Shown: positions 46,434 to 56,584, numbered from the stretch's first letter. The stretch is DNA of 64,000 nucleotides from an uncultured Opitutaceae bacterium (GCA_903929355.1 CAIYUN010000017.1:1-64000), one strand, 5' to 3'. The notes: generated by a model not told the origin, from the letters alone. Made by a program: numbers and translations.

Positions 46434-47147
46434 TTACTGTAGGATCGGTGCGTCCAGTGGCGCCGGCGCGGCGGAAGGTGGCGTCGTCACTGGGGCTGCG
46501 GGCACGGGACTCGCGGCGGCCGCCGTGGCCGAATTAGGGACTGCGGGGGTGAATGAAAGGGAGAAAGTGTCACCTTGCGGACTGCCGGTGCTGATTTCCC
46601 ACGGTTTGGCGGGAGCAGCGACAATGGTGGGCTGGCTGATGATGGCCCCGGGCTGGCCGTCGGGGCCGGGCTTGCCCGCGACGGAAACCTCATAGCGGAG
46701 GTCGCCGCTGGGGAGCGGGCGCAGGGTGACTTTGAGGCTGGTGCCGTCGTCCAACGCAATGACCGATTCCTTGTCCGCTTCCAGCGAGAGGGCACGGGTG
46801 ATGGATTTGTCGCCGACCTTGATCACCACGGAGCCCTCGATCTTTGAGGGCGCGGAATCCTTGATCACGGCGTCCTTGAGGTGCAGGAGCAGCGGCTTGG
46901 CCGCGTCATTGGTCAGCAGCAGGGTCTGGCGCATTTCATCGTAGGTGGTGACGGTCCAACCCTGGAAGAGCTGGCCGGTTTTCACCCATTTGACCGTTTT
47001 GGTCTCAGTGTCATCCAGCCCGAAGGTGGAGTTGCCCCCGGCTTCAATGATGCCGCTAAACTCGATGTCCGCCCGGGCCGCCGGGCGGGCAAGTACGGCG
47101 GTCAAGAGCAGGAGGGAAGGCAGGCGGCGGGCGAGGGTGGGGCGCAT
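46434..47147 (-). CDS. Hypothetical exported protein
   Basis: 237 residues from the ATG at 47147, with a signal peptide ending near residue 27 (ARAD). An early start 30 bases upstream is possible. The core is beta-rich and ends in a Pro/Ala/Thr-rich tail. I do not recognise it. It lies 26 bases past the esterase gene on the same strand, so it is likely in the same transcript. Confidence 0.7.
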   Translation of the reverse strand: MRPTLARRLPSLLLLTAVLARPAARADIEFSGIIEAGGNSTFGLDDTETKTVKWVKTGQLFQGWTVTTYDEMRQTLLLTNDAAKPLLLHLKDAVIKDSAPSKIEGSVVIKVGDKSITRALSLEADKESVIALDDGTSLKVTLRPLPSGDLRYEVSVAGKPGPDGQPGAIISQPTIVAAPAKPWEISTGSPQGDTFSLSFTPAVPNSATAAAASPVPAAPVTTPPSAAPAPLDAPILQ

Positions 47148-47173
47148 GGGTGATGGAGACGGGATTTCGTCCT

Positions 47174-48229
47174 TCATGGTTTCAGCCATCGCACAAACCA
47201 ATCGAGGACGGCCTGGTGCGACGCCGGTGTGACTTGGTGGGCGGTGTGGAGCTGCACCCGGACGTCAAATTTCTCCGGCACGCCCGCCGCCGCGTAGGCC
47301 GAACGCCCGGCGGCGGTGCATTCCTCGAGGCCGGGGAGCGGGGTGTGCGGGTCGGTGTCGCTGTTGATGGCGAGGAGCGGGCGCGGCGCGATGAGGGCGA
47401 CCATCGCCGGGCCGTCGAACTCGCCGTCAATGCCCGGCACGACACGGTCATAGAACTTTTTCACGAAGTCCGCGCCAGGCGCGGTGACGCCACCGTCCCG
47501 GGCCGCGCCGTCGAAGGCGACCTGGATGGTGCTGATGCGCACCTGCCAGTCGTTGTTGGCCAGGGCCCAGCGGAAGCTTTCCAACCCGATGCACGGCACG
47601 GCGACCGCGATGCGGGGATCGACGGCGGCGGTAAGGTAGGTCTCGATGCCCCCCTTGGAGATGCCGAAAAGGCCGAGGCGTTTGGCGTCCACGTCATCCC
47701 GGGTCGCCAGCCAGTCGACGAGGCGCATCACGTCCCAGACCGTGTCGTAATAAAAGGGGTGCTCGCCCGAGCCCTGCCAGGCGCGCAGGATGGCGTCGGG
47801 GTAGGCGGATTGGCCGGTGGGGGCGCGTCCGCCGTGGTAGGGAGCGTCAATGGCCACCCCGATGAAACCGGCGGCGGCGGCCCGGCGCAGATCGGCGCTC
47901 ATATTCTCCTTTTTTTCGCCGGTGCCGTGGAGCGCGATGATCACCGGACGTCGTCCGGTGGAGCCGGATTTTTTCAACATGAGGCCCGGCACCCGCTGGC
48001 CAGCTGCGGTGGCGTAGGTGAAGGCCTGGGTGACGAGGCCGCCGGTCTCCGTCGCGGGCTGCAGCTCGGCGGCGGGAGGAACCCGGGGGCGGTCAATGAT
48101 TTTCAAGAAATCAGCGCGGGCCTTGACGGGAGGGGAAGGTGCGTCAGCGGCGCGGAGGAGGGGCGCGAGCAAGAGCGCCGGAGTGAGCACGGCGCGCGCG
48201 AACAGACGGGCGGGGAGGAGGCGTTTCAT
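47174..48229 (-). CDS. Alpha/beta-hydrolase (acetyl-xylan-esterase/dienelactone-like), exported
   Basis: 351 residues with a signal peptide ending about residue 28. The oxyanion strand is IIALHGTGEKKE, the nucleophile is the Ser of GISKGG, and the His lies near the end in HTAHQVTP. The layout is that of secreted esterases in Bacteroidetes-like and Verrucomicrobial glycan loci. Substrate is unknown. It follows the 394-residue paralog. Confidence 0.85.
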   Translation of the reverse strand: MKRLLPARLFARAVLTPALLLAPLLRAADAPSPPVKARADFLKIIDRPRVPPAAELQPATETGGLVTQAFTYATAAGQRVPGLMLKKSGSTGRRPVIIALHGTGEKKENMSADLRRAAAAGFIGVAIDAPYHGGRAPTGQSAYPDAILRAWQGSGEHPFYYDTVWDVMRLVDWLATRDDVDAKRLGLFGISKGGIETYLTAAVDPRIAVAVPCIGLESFRWALANNDWQVRISTIQVAFDGAARDGGVTAPGADFVKKFYDRVVPGIDGEFDGPAMVALIAPRPLLAINSDTDPHTPLPGLEECTAAGRSAYAAAGVPEKFDVRVQLHTAHQVTPASHQAVLDWFVRWLKP

Positions 48230-48265
48230 GGCGGGTGGGCGGGGGCTAACGCTGTTCCGTCACGG

Positions 48266-49450
48266 TCATGGAAATCGCGGCAAGGGTGTGACGTCCGGGA
48301 TCGCCTTGGGCGCGAAGGTGACGGGGGTTGGCGGGCTGGGCACCTTTGGTCGCAACGCCACATGGGGGAAATTGATCAATTGAAAGGGCCGGACTTGGAG
48401 GCGGAATTCCATGACCTGGTCCACCTTCAACTCGTCGAAAACATAAGTGCCATGGGCAAAGGCACCGGTGTCGGCTTCGTCGGTCCGCTTGGTCGGCAGA
48501 CACTCCTTCCCGTTCAAATCCAAAGCAATCACCCGCACCTGCCAGTTTGCCGGCATCCTGGGGCCTTGCGTGTTCACGTTATGAATCACGGTAATTCTGG
48601 CACCGGTGGCGCGGCTGGGCTCGCTCGGCGAATACATGGATACACTCCACCATTGGCTACCGTGCACTAGGCTACCACTGATCCTTCCATCGGCCAGTCT
48701 CGTAAAACCTGGCAAGGGTTGGGCCGGTTTGGGATCGGTCCCCTTGGAAAAAATAAGGGAGGATCCTGAACCGTGATTCTCCATCAAGAGCTTGCCGATC
48801 GTCTCCCACTCGCCGCTGGCGATCCCCATCGTGAGGTCCACGAAGGTTTGCGGGGTGTCAAATAGGCTGTGGACGGACAAGATCCCGGCATTGGCAAAAA
48901 AACAAAGGTCGTCCGGAATAGGCTTGCCGTCGGGGGTGAGTCCGAAAGTACCGGGCAATTCGCCCTCTAAGTCCACGCCCGAAAGCATGCAGGTGGCGCC
49001 ATTGGGGAGATTCGACGTGTGAAAGTAGAACACATAGCCGATGCTGTCACTGACTGCCCGGCCCATGGAAATCAATCGCAGATTGGCCTCATCGGCCGGG
49101 GGATAAACCACCTCGGACGATCCGGAAAAGGAGTCCCCATTGGTGGGGAATGAAATCTTTCCTGCCGCGATGTAAGTCTCCGCACTGGCAGACGACCCCA
49201 TAACCTCCCGGTCCTTTGGGAACAAAAACTTGACCGAGGGCGAGCCATCGGGAGTCCACCAAGGTTGCGCGTCGGCCCAATCGAAGTTGATGCCCAGCAG
49301 CTCAAACTTGGGTGCGGGCCTGGCAGCAATGGCACTTACGGGCAGGGCAACAGTGGCGTCCGACTCGGCACCGCGCAGTGCCAGAGTGGGCATTACGACG
49401 AGCGCGAGAGAGGTGCGGGCGAAACAACGAGTGGGGTGGACGGGTATCAT
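48266..49450 (-). CDS. Exported paralog A of tandem pair
   Basis: 394 residues with a signal peptide ending about residue 27. Shared with the gene upstream are the blocks GEWETIGKL, SVSMYSP, ITVIHNVNT and FRLQVRPFQL..FPHVAL. The last block is like a region found with BlaR1/M56-type sensors in Verrucomicrobia and Planctomycetes, from memory. No peptidase motif is visible. A metal-free extracellular sensing or binding role is only a guess. Confidence 0.75.
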   Translation of the reverse strand: MIPVHPTRCFARTSLALVVMPTLALRGAESDATVALPVSAIAARPAPKFELLGINFDWADAQPWWTPDGSPSVKFLFPKDREVMGSSASAETYIAAGKISFPTNGDSFSGSSEVVYPPADEANLRLISMGRAVSDSIGYVFYFHTSNLPNGATCMLSGVDLEGELPGTFGLTPDGKPIPDDLCFFANAGILSVHSLFDTPQTFVDLTMGIASGEWETIGKLLMENHGSGSSLIFSKGTDPKPAQPLPGFTRLADGRISGSLVHGSQWWSVSMYSPSEPSRATGARITVIHNVNTQGPRMPANWQVRVIALDLNGKECLPTKRTDEADTGAFAHGTYVFDELKVDQVMEFRLQVRPFQLINFPHVALRPKVPSPPTPVTFAPKAIPDVTPLPRFP

Positions 49451-49525
49451 GGCTGGTGGTAGGCGTGCTATAGCCGTTCCGCGAGAGAAATTGCGATCGG
49501 GCTATGGACTGCCGGAGGGGCCCGC

Positions 49526-50521
49526 TTAACGCGCGACGGTGACCGAAGCCGGCGTGCCGGATGCCTTGGGCTTCAGCGCCACATGGGGAAATTCGGTCAA
49601 TTGAAAGGGCCGGACCTGGAGACGAAACTCCTTGGTTTGAGAAAACATCAACCCGCCGAAAACATAGGTGGCATGGACAAAGGCGCTGGTCTCCGTGTCC
49701 TCGGTGATCTCCTCCGGAAGAATTTCCTGACCCGCTTGGTCCACCGCGATCACGCGCACCGCCCAATTCTTGGGGGATTTGTTCCAGCTTCCGGTGTTCA
49801 CATTGTGCACAACGGTAATTTTGGCCTTTCCCGTGAGATGGGGTTCGGTGGGTGAATCGCCCGGCACAAACATGGATACACTCCAGATTTTCGTGCCGTG
49901 CGCCAGATTGCCGCTGACCCTGCCTTCGCCGACTTCCATCCCACCGGATAACTTGTAGTCGGTGGAGATCAGATTGGAGTAGTTGCCATGATTTGTCACC
50001 GACAGCTTCCCAATCGTCTCCCATTCACCGGTCGCGATCCCCACTGTCAGGTCGGCGAACTCGGTGCCATAGGACGCATCGGCCGCAAAAGCCATGGTGT
50101 CCGGGGCGGGCTTTCGATCGGATGTCGTCGCAAAGGGTTCAAGCTCACCTGAGTCCAGGCCGGAAAGCATCCAAGAGGTCCCGGCGGGGACGTTCGGCGC
50201 GCGAAAGTAGAGTTTAAAATTAGCGCTATCGGTTGTAAAACGGTCATTCAAGAAACCAAACTCCCCAACATCATACTTGTGGGCGGGCAAACCATCCGCA
50301 GTCCACCAGTCGCCGGAAGGAAACGCGTTGATGGCGAGCAATTCAATCGCGCCTTTGGGCAATGTCCCGGGCATGGCGACAGCCGGCTTGGCGGCGGCGG
50401 GACTCGTGGAGGTGGGGTCGATGGCCGCGTCGACGTTGAGCGAGAGCAACGCGACAAGGAACAGCAGGCGGACAAACCCGCATTGGGCAACGGCGGTGCG
50501 GGTACTTGTATTTGTAGTCAT
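49526..50521 (-). CDS. Exported paralog B of tandem pair
   Basis: 331 residues with a hydrophobic leader (about 14-32). It shares DLTVGIATGEWETIGKL, GRVSGNLAHG and the terminal LQVRPFQL block with paralog A; the DNA near the ends is also similar, so the pair arose by duplication. It is the first gene of a possible four-gene unit with paralog A, the esterase and the 237-residue protein. Upstream at 50559-50571 lies a TTCTC/GAGAA palindrome. Confidence 0.75.
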   Translation of the reverse strand: MTTNTSTRTAVAQCGFVRLLFLVALLSLNVDAAIDPTSTSPAAAKPAVAMPGTLPKGAIELLAINAFPSGDWWTADGLPAHKYDVGEFGFLNDRFTTDSANFKLYFRAPNVPAGTSWMLSGLDSGELEPFATTSDRKPAPDTMAFAADASYGTEFADLTVGIATGEWETIGKLSVTNHGNYSNLISTDYKLSGGMEVGEGRVSGNLAHGTKIWSVSMFVPGDSPTEPHLTGKAKITVVHNVNTGSWNKSPKNWAVRVIAVDQAGQEILPEEITEDTETSAFVHATYVFGGLMFSQTKEFRLQVRPFQLTEFPHVALKPKASGTPASVTVAR

Positions 50522-50696
50522 GGAGGGGAGCCGCTTGAGTAAGACACATGGTGACTACTTCTCTTAGAGAAAACCGCTGATTTCTTTGCCTCACATTTGC
50601 GGATCAGTCCGGGGGGCGCACGCGGAAGCGGGGAGAAAGAGCAACGGGTGGTTGAGGTTGGAACCCAGTTTGGCGACTTGGGCTACAACTCGGGGT

Positions 50697-52178
50697 TCAC
50701 AACTGCTCCGCGAGGGCCACGGCTTTCAGCAGGGCGGAGGCCTTGTTGACGGTCTCCTGGTACTCGGCCGCCGGATCGGAGTCGGCCACGACGCCGCCGC
50801 CAGCCTGGATGTGAATCTGGCCGTCCTTCAGCAGCGCGGTGCGGAGCATGATGCACGAGTCGTGGTTGCCGTCGTAGCCGAAATAGCCGAGGGCTCCGGC
50901 ATAGAATCCCCGCTGCACCGGTTCCTTCTCCGCGATGATCTGCATGGCGCGGATCTTGGGCGCGCCGCTCACGGTGCCGGCGGGGAAGGTGGCGCGCATT
51001 AGGTCGAAGGCGGTCTTGGCGGGATCGATCCGGCCCTCGACTTGGGACACAATGTGCATGACATGGGAATAGCGCTCCACGACCATCATTTCCGGCACGG
51101 TGACGCTGCCAAACTGGCAGACCCGGCCGATGTCGTTGCGCGCCAAATCCACCAGCATGAGGTGCTCGGCCTTCTCCTTGGCATCGGCCAGCAGTTCCTT
51201 CTCCAAGGCCAGATCCTCCTCATGCGTCGCGCCGCGCCGGCGTGTGCCGGCGATCGGGCGGATCTCCACCAAGCCGTCGGTCAGGCGCACATGCACCTCG
51301 GGCGAGGCCCCGACGAGGGCGAAGTCGCCGGTCTCCAGGATGAACATGTAGGGCGACGGGTTGACCGTGCGGAGCGCCCGGTAAAGGTCGAGCGGCGCGC
51401 GGGTGAAGGGCCGCGTGAAACGCTGCGACGGGACCACCTGGATGATGTCCCCGGCGCGGATATATTCCTTCACGTCATCCACCAGCTTCTCGTATTCCGG
51501 GCGGGTGAAGCTGCCCGGCGGGACCGCGACTGCCGTGGCGACACCCAGCAACGCGGGCTGGATCTCGCGCGGCTGGCGCAGGAGGTCGAGCAGGTGATGC
51601 AACTCGGTGACGGCGGCATCGTAGGCCGCATCCGGGTTTTCCCGGACATGGGCGTTGACGCACAGCCGCAGCGTTTGTTTTGCGCGGTCGAAGATCAGGA
51701 GGGAGTCCGACAGCATGAACCAAAGCAGCGGCGTGCCCAGGGGGTCGGCGGGGGCGGTCGGGACCGTGGGCTCAATGCGGGTGATGTATTCGTAGCCCAG
51801 GAAGCCGACTGCGCCGCCGGTGAAGCGGGGCAGGCCCGGCAACTGCACCGGTCGGTGGTCGCGGAGCTCGGCCTCGATGAGGGTGAGCGGGTCCGGCGGG
51901 GTGGGGATCGTCTCCACCGGCCGGCCCGGCACCCTGATTTCGGTCGTCTGCGGGCCGCAGGCGATGACTTTGCGCGGACGGCAGCCAATGAAGGTGTAGC
52001 GCGACAGGTTCTCCCCGCCCTCGACCGATTCGAGCAGGTAGGATGGACCGGCGGCCTTCAGCTTGGCGTAGGCTGAGACCGGAGTCTCGCAGTCCGCCAG
52101 CAGGTCGGTGCAGACGGGGATGACGTTGCCCTGGCGGGCGAGCGCGAGGAAATCCTCGCGGCACGGGAAAATGTTCAT
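50697..52178 (-). CDS. trpE: Anthranilate synthase component I
   Basis: 493 residues from the ATG at 52178. The feedback Trp-binding region is LLESVEGGENLSRYTFIG. The chorismate-binding core has the blocks RPIAGTRRRG, EHLMLVDLARND and the GTVSGAPK motif. It makes anthranilate with a glutamine amidotransferase (not in this window). No leader peptide with Trp codons was seen upstream, so attenuation is not supported. Confidence 0.96.
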   Translation of the reverse strand: MNIFPCREDFLALARQGNVIPVCTDLLADCETPVSAYAKLKAAGPSYLLESVEGGENLSRYTFIGCRPRKVIACGPQTTEIRVPGRPVETIPTPPDPLTLIEAELRDHRPVQLPGLPRFTGGAVGFLGYEYITRIEPTVPTAPADPLGTPLLWFMLSDSLLIFDRAKQTLRLCVNAHVRENPDAAYDAAVTELHHLLDLLRQPREIQPALLGVATAVAVPPGSFTRPEYEKLVDDVKEYIRAGDIIQVVPSQRFTRPFTRAPLDLYRALRTVNPSPYMFILETGDFALVGASPEVHVRLTDGLVEIRPIAGTRRRGATHEEDLALEKELLADAKEKAEHLMLVDLARNDIGRVCQFGSVTVPEMMVVERYSHVMHIVSQVEGRIDPAKTAFDLMRATFPAGTVSGAPKIRAMQIIAEKEPVQRGFYAGALGYFGYDGNHDSCIMLRTALLKDGQIHIQAGGGVVADSDPAAEYQETVNKASALLKAVALAEQL

Positions 52179-52293
52179 GGCGGAAAAGGCAAACCCGAGG
52201 GCATGACGGAAGCAGGGACGCGGAACAAACCCAAAAATGGATCGGGCTACTTTCTCCCCCGAGTTGGAGGAGGCAAAAGTTGGAAAAGAGAAA

Positions 52294-52321
52294 GCCGCGC
52301 CCGCGAAAACGCGGGCGCGGC
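52294..52321 (-). terminator. Strong hairpin terminator of the DUF1552 gene
   Basis: A 12-bp perfect GC stem (52294-52305 and 52310-52321) with a four-base loop. On the minus strand it is followed by TTTCTCTTTT. It starts 22 bases past the DUF1552 stop codon and 115 bases before trpE. Confidence 0.88.
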
Positions 52322-52343
52322 CGTAAAAACCAAGCAAGGACGA

Positions 52344-53720
52344 TTACGCCAGGGACAGACGGCCGGTGCTGTCGCCGAGGCTCGGGATGGAGGCCCCTAT
52401 GCTGTCGAGCATGGTCAGCCAGACATTGGTGATCGGCACATTGTCCACGCTGAGGTGGCGACCGCTGGTCACGGAGTGGCCGCCCTTGCCCATGAGGATG
52501 AACGGCAGGTTGTCGTGGTTGTGGCGGTTGCCGTCGCTATTGCCGCTGCCGTAGCCGATCAGGGTGTTGTCCAGAATGGACAGGCCGTTGGCCTCCTTGA
52601 TCGCATCCAGCTTGGAGCAAAGATACGCCAGTTGCTGGATGTGGAACATGTTGATCTTCTGCAGTAGTGCCTGTTTCGCCGGGTCGCTCATATGGTGCGA
52701 CGTCGGATGGTGCGGCACATCGGCGTCCGCCCATGGGTAATTCCGGCTGCTGCCCTCGTCGGCCAGCGGGAAGGTGATGACGCGGGTGAGGTCGGTCTGG
52801 AAGGCCAGCACCATCATGTCCATCATCAGCTTGGCGTGGTCCGGGTATTCGCGGGGCTTGCCCGTGGCGGGACGGACGGCACCGGCCGGCAAGGGAGCCA
52901 CGGGATCCAAGGCGGTGCGCGCCAGCCGCAGTTCAATCTCGCGGACGGAGGTGAGATATTCGTCCAGCTTTTGGCGGTCGGCCAAGGCCAAGTTTTTTTG
53001 CAGGGAGTTGGCGTCATTTATGACATAGTCGAGGACGCTCTTGCGGTCATTTTCGCGACGCGCACGCGCTTCCGCCGTCTCGTTCGGATTGCCGTTGGCG
53101 AAGAGCCGATCAAACACCGACTGGGGATTGATGTCCTTGGCGACCGGGGTGGTGCTGCTGCGCCAGGCCAGATTGTGCGAGTAGGCGCAGCTGTAGCCGC
53201 TGTCACAGCTGCCGGTGGCCGCACCACCCTCAATGCCGATTTCCAGCGAGGGCAGTTTGGTCAGGTGGCCGATCTTCTGGGCCGCAGCCTGGTCAGCCGA
53301 TATGCCAACATGGATGTTGGCGCCGCCGGTCTTGAAGGGCTGGGCCCCGGTCAGGTAGGAAGCCTGGGCGCGGGCGTGGTCGCCACCGCCGTCGCCGTGC
53401 GCGTTGGCCTTGTCGTCAACGAGGCCCGTGATAACCGTCAGCTTGTCGCGATAAGGGGCGAGGGGCGCGAGGGTGGGGGTCATCTCAAAGTCCTTGCCGG
53501 TGGTCTCCGGGGTCCAGGCAGGCATGTGGATGCCATTGGGGACATACAGCCAGGCGACGCGCCGCGGCACCGTGGCCGTGACGGCCTTCTTGGCCAGGCT
53601 GGCGGTGTCCTGGCCAAAGGCGCCACGGGGCACGAGGGATTCAAACAGGGGCAGGGTGACGGCAGTTCCGAGGCCGCGGAGCAAGGTCCGGCGGGTGATG
53701 GGTTGGTTGATGGCGTTCAT
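52344..53720 (-). CDS. DUF1552 family protein, Tat-exported (copy 1)
   Basis: 458 residues. The N-terminus has a twin-arginine-type signal (TRRTLLRGLG) ending about GAFGQ. The family marks are VAWLYVPNGIHMP, GDGGGDHARAQASYL, GCSGYSCAYS-like CDSGYSCAYSHN, and LIGYGSGNSDGNRHNHDNLP. The DUF1592 gene lies directly upstream. The pair occurs together in Planctomycetes and Verrucomicrobia. Function is unknown; the fold is like sulfatase-type hydrolases. Confidence 0.94.
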   Translation of the reverse strand: MNAINQPITRRTLLRGLGTAVTLPLFESLVPRGAFGQDTASLAKKAVTATVPRRVAWLYVPNGIHMPAWTPETTGKDFEMTPTLAPLAPYRDKLTVITGLVDDKANAHGDGGGDHARAQASYLTGAQPFKTGGANIHVGISADQAAAQKIGHLTKLPSLEIGIEGGAATGSCDSGYSCAYSHNLAWRSSTTPVAKDINPQSVFDRLFANGNPNETAEARARRENDRKSVLDYVINDANSLQKNLALADRQKLDEYLTSVREIELRLARTALDPVAPLPAGAVRPATGKPREYPDHAKLMMDMMVLAFQTDLTRVITFPLADEGSSRNYPWADADVPHHPTSHHMSDPAKQALLQKINMFHIQQLAYLCSKLDAIKEANGLSILDNTLIGYGSGNSDGNRHNHDNLPFILMGKGGHSVTSGRHLSVDNVPITNVWLTMLDSIGASIPSLGDSTGRLSLA

Positions 53721-53758
53721 AAATTTCCTTCGATTTTTGTTGGGCGGAACACTGGCCG

Positions 53759-56542
53759 TCAGAGGTTATGACGATCGGTGGGGTCCTCTAGTTTCGCCGT
53801 AACGGGGTCTTTCTTGGCGGCCGGCGCAGGGGCGGCGGCCCGTTTTTGAAAAGGATCACTGAGCACAATCATGGTGGCAAGCTCGGAAAACTTGTAATCA
53901 TGGTGGACGACATCGGTGGCGATGTCACGGACAAAGCGCCGGTCGGTGCGTTCCAGGCCGCGGCCCAGGGCATAGGTCATCATGCGGTCGGTCAGCGCAC
54001 GGATGAACTCATCCTTTTGGGAGACCAGCAACTGCCGCAGGCCGTCGGCGCCGACAAAGGTGTGGCCGTCGGGGAGCTTGCCGCTGGCGTCGATCTTGTC
54101 ACCGCTGAGGTCCTTGTCGCGCCAGGCACCGATGCCGTCAAAGTTCTCCAGGGCAAAGCCAATGACATCCATCCGCGCGTGGCAGCCTGCGCAAGTGGGG
54201 TCGGTGCGGTGCTGCTCCATGCGCTGCCGCATGGTGCCGGCCAGTTGGGCCTTGGCGTCCTCGGAGAGGAGCTTGACGCCCGGCGGGGGCGGGGGCGGGG
54301 CCGCGTTGAAGAGGTTTTCCAAGACCCATTTGCCCCGGAGCACCGGCGAGGTCCGGTTGGCGTACGAGGTGAGGGTCAGGATGCTCGCCTGCGTGAGGAT
54401 GCCGCCGCGTGGCTGGCCGGCAGGGATGGTGATGCGGCGAAAATCCTCCCCGGTGATGCCCGGAATACCATAGTGTTTCGCGAGCCGCTCGTTCACGAAC
54501 GTGTAGTTCGCGCTGATGAAGTCGACCACGCTGCGGTCCTCCTGCACGACCGCCTGGAAGAAATGCTTGGTCTCCCCGATCATCGCGTTGCGCAGCGACT
54601 CGTCAAACGCCGGAAACTTGTCGGGCAGCGGGCTGACCGTGTCGAGCAGCCGCAGCTGCAGCCATTGGCCGGTGAAGTTGTCCACCAAGCCCTGCGCCTT
54701 GGGATCCTGCAGCATGCGCCGGACCTGCGTAGAGAGATTGGCGCGCAGTTTCCCCTGCGTCGCGAGCGAGAACAATTCGTCGTCGGGCATGGAGCTCCAG
54801 AGGAAATAGGAAAGCCGGGTGGCGAGCTCATACTCAGTCAGGGTGTGGATGCCACCCTCCTGGGGGATCGGATCGGCCTCGATGCGGAACAGGAACTGCG
54901 GCGAGACCAGCACGGCCTGCAGGGTGAGATCGATGCTCTCATTGAAGGTATGCTGGTCGGCGTCCAGCTTGGTCCAGAAAGCCATGAGAGAGCTCATCTC
55001 CTCGTCCGTCGCCGGGCGGCGGAAGGCGCGGTTGGCGAAGTGACGGAGGACTTTCTCGGCCGCCTGGGTCTTCGTCACCGTGGTCGAGGGCTGGGCGACG
55101 AAGATCTTGTTGTAGTTCGCGGGCATCCGGTCCGGCGTGATCGCGGTGGGCCCGTCAATCGCAAGGTCCAACATGCCAAAAACCGGCTTGCCCGTGGTCG
55201 AGCCCGGCGGACCCCCGAATCCCCCACCCCCGCCTCCGCGCCGGCCGCCGACGACCGGCGGCGGTGGCGGCGGGGCGTTTTTGTATTCGACCTCGCTCGC
55301 GCCGTTCAGGAAGGCAATGGTCACCCGGTGCCGGCCGGCCGCGATGTGCATCGACGGCGTCTGATAGATCGTGGCATTGTTAAAGCTTTCCTTGATCTGC
55401 ATCGGCCTGGACGCAGGCATGGAGTCAATCTGGACCGTGACTTGGGGAAGGAGGTTCTGGCCCGCACCACCACCACGACGCTGGCCGGCGGCGGCGGGAG
55501 CGGCCGCGTTGCCGACAGCGGCCGCGTTGGCCGGAGCGGCCGCTGGGGCGGCGGTCGCGGCCACAGGCTGAACATTATACCCTTTGAAATGGATCACATA
55601 ATCGCCGTCCTGGGCAAAGACTGCGTCGCCATGAACTTCGCCAGAGTAGGCGAACACGCGGCCAAAGGCCTGCGCCCGTCCACCGCCGCGGTTGCCGCGG
55701 TTCGCGGCTGCCGCCGCCCCGGCCGCCCCGGGGGCGGCCACGGCCAGCGCGGGGCCGGCGGGAGGGGCCGCATTGGCCCGCGGTGCGGCAGGGGCGGTCT
55801 TGGGAATGCTGCCATCCAACGCCAGCACATCGAATGATTGAAGCAAAGGAACCCCTTTGACCGGGTCCACGTTGACCACCAGGTCGAGCGACTGCGTGGC
55901 TGCCGCCAGATATTTTTCCATCAACACGGGCGCGATCGAGAGCACGTCGCCGTTGTTGTCGAAGCCATAGCCCGCGTCGTCCGCCGGAAAAGCGTCACCA
56001 GGCCGGAAATCGGTCCCCAGCAGGTCGCGGATGGTGTTGCTGTACTCCGCCCGGTTCAGCCGGTGGATGGTCACACGCCCGGGCTTGGGCGCTCCAAGAT
56101 AGACCGAAGACTCGTCGTAATTGCTCAGCCAAGCCACCATCGTCGCCCTTTCCGCCTCCGGCGGTTGGGGTTGCTTGCCCGGCGGCATCTTGTGGCTGCT
56201 CAGCATGAGCAACGCCTTGGAGAGGGTGTCCGCATTGGTGTCGAGCGAGGCCTGATCCTTGAAAATATCGAGGCGGATACCAGCTTCAGCCGTATCCCCG
56301 CCATGGCAGTCGTAGCAGTTCTCGGCGAAGAAAGGCTGCACCTTCTTCTGGAACTCGGGCCAGCTGGTCGCGGATGATGCGGCCGGGGTGTTCCCAGCTG
56401 GTGTTGCGGTCGAACCAGCCCTGGCCCCCAAGGGGAGCAACAGGCTGGCGACCACCAGGCTGGCGGTCAACGCCATCACCGGATTTCGGCTTGATGGGGA
56501 GAGGGGCTTTTGAGCTCGGAGTAGGGAGGGGGTCACAGTCAT
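53759..56542 (-). CDS. DUF1592/1588/1585 cytochrome-like protein with Gly/Arg inserts (copy 1)
   Basis: About 927 residues from the ATG at 56542; starts at 56584 and 56476 are possible. A signal peptide lies just after. A haem-type CYDCHG motif is near the N-terminus and CAGCHARMD near the end. The domain string DUF1587, DUF1592, DUF1588 and DUF1585 fits, with the usual PPPPPP run. A 200-residue insert has repeated Gly/Arg runs (NRGNRGGG, RRGGGAG, GGRRGGGGGGFGG). It is divergent from copy 2, and the DUF1552 gene follows. The real chemistry is unknown; haem and CxxCH suggest a periplasmic redox role. Confidence 0.92.
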   Translation of the reverse strand: MTVTPSLLRAQKPLSPSSRNPVMALTASLVVASLLLPLGARAGSTATPAGNTPAASSATSWPEFQKKVQPFFAENCYDCHGGDTAEAGIRLDIFKDQASLDTNADTLSKALLMLSSHKMPPGKQPQPPEAERATMVAWLSNYDESSVYLGAPKPGRVTIHRLNRAEYSNTIRDLLGTDFRPGDAFPADDAGYGFDNNGDVLSIAPVLMEKYLAAATQSLDLVVNVDPVKGVPLLQSFDVLALDGSIPKTAPAAPRANAAPPAGPALAVAAPGAAGAAAAANRGNRGGGRAQAFGRVFAYSGEVHGDAVFAQDGDYVIHFKGYNVQPVAATAAPAAAPANAAAVGNAAAPAAAGQRRGGGAGQNLLPQVTVQIDSMPASRPMQIKESFNNATIYQTPSMHIAAGRHRVTIAFLNGASEVEYKNAPPPPPPVVGGRRGGGGGGFGGPPGSTTGKPVFGMLDLAIDGPTAITPDRMPANYNKIFVAQPSTTVTKTQAAEKVLRHFANRAFRRPATDEEMSSLMAFWTKLDADQHTFNESIDLTLQAVLVSPQFLFRIEADPIPQEGGIHTLTEYELATRLSYFLWSSMPDDELFSLATQGKLRANLSTQVRRMLQDPKAQGLVDNFTGQWLQLRLLDTVSPLPDKFPAFDESLRNAMIGETKHFFQAVVQEDRSVVDFISANYTFVNERLAKHYGIPGITGEDFRRITIPAGQPRGGILTQASILTLTSYANRTSPVLRGKWVLENLFNAAPPPPPPGVKLLSEDAKAQLAGTMRQRMEQHRTDPTCAGCHARMDVIGFALENFDGIGAWRDKDLSGDKIDASGKLPDGHTFVGADGLRQLLVSQKDEFIRALTDRMMTYALGRGLERTDRRFVRDIATDVVHHDYKFSELATMIVLSDPFQKRAAAPAPAAKKDPVTAKLEDPTDRHNL

Positions 56543-56584
56543 GGGGGTGGCTGGGTTGCCGTCACGGGTAGTTTGACGCAGCAT

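Noticed and set aside
52294-52321. Possible trp attenuator before trpE
   Set aside because: The hairpin sits 22 bases past the DUF1552 stop and no leader peptide with Trp codons was found, so a plain terminator explains it.
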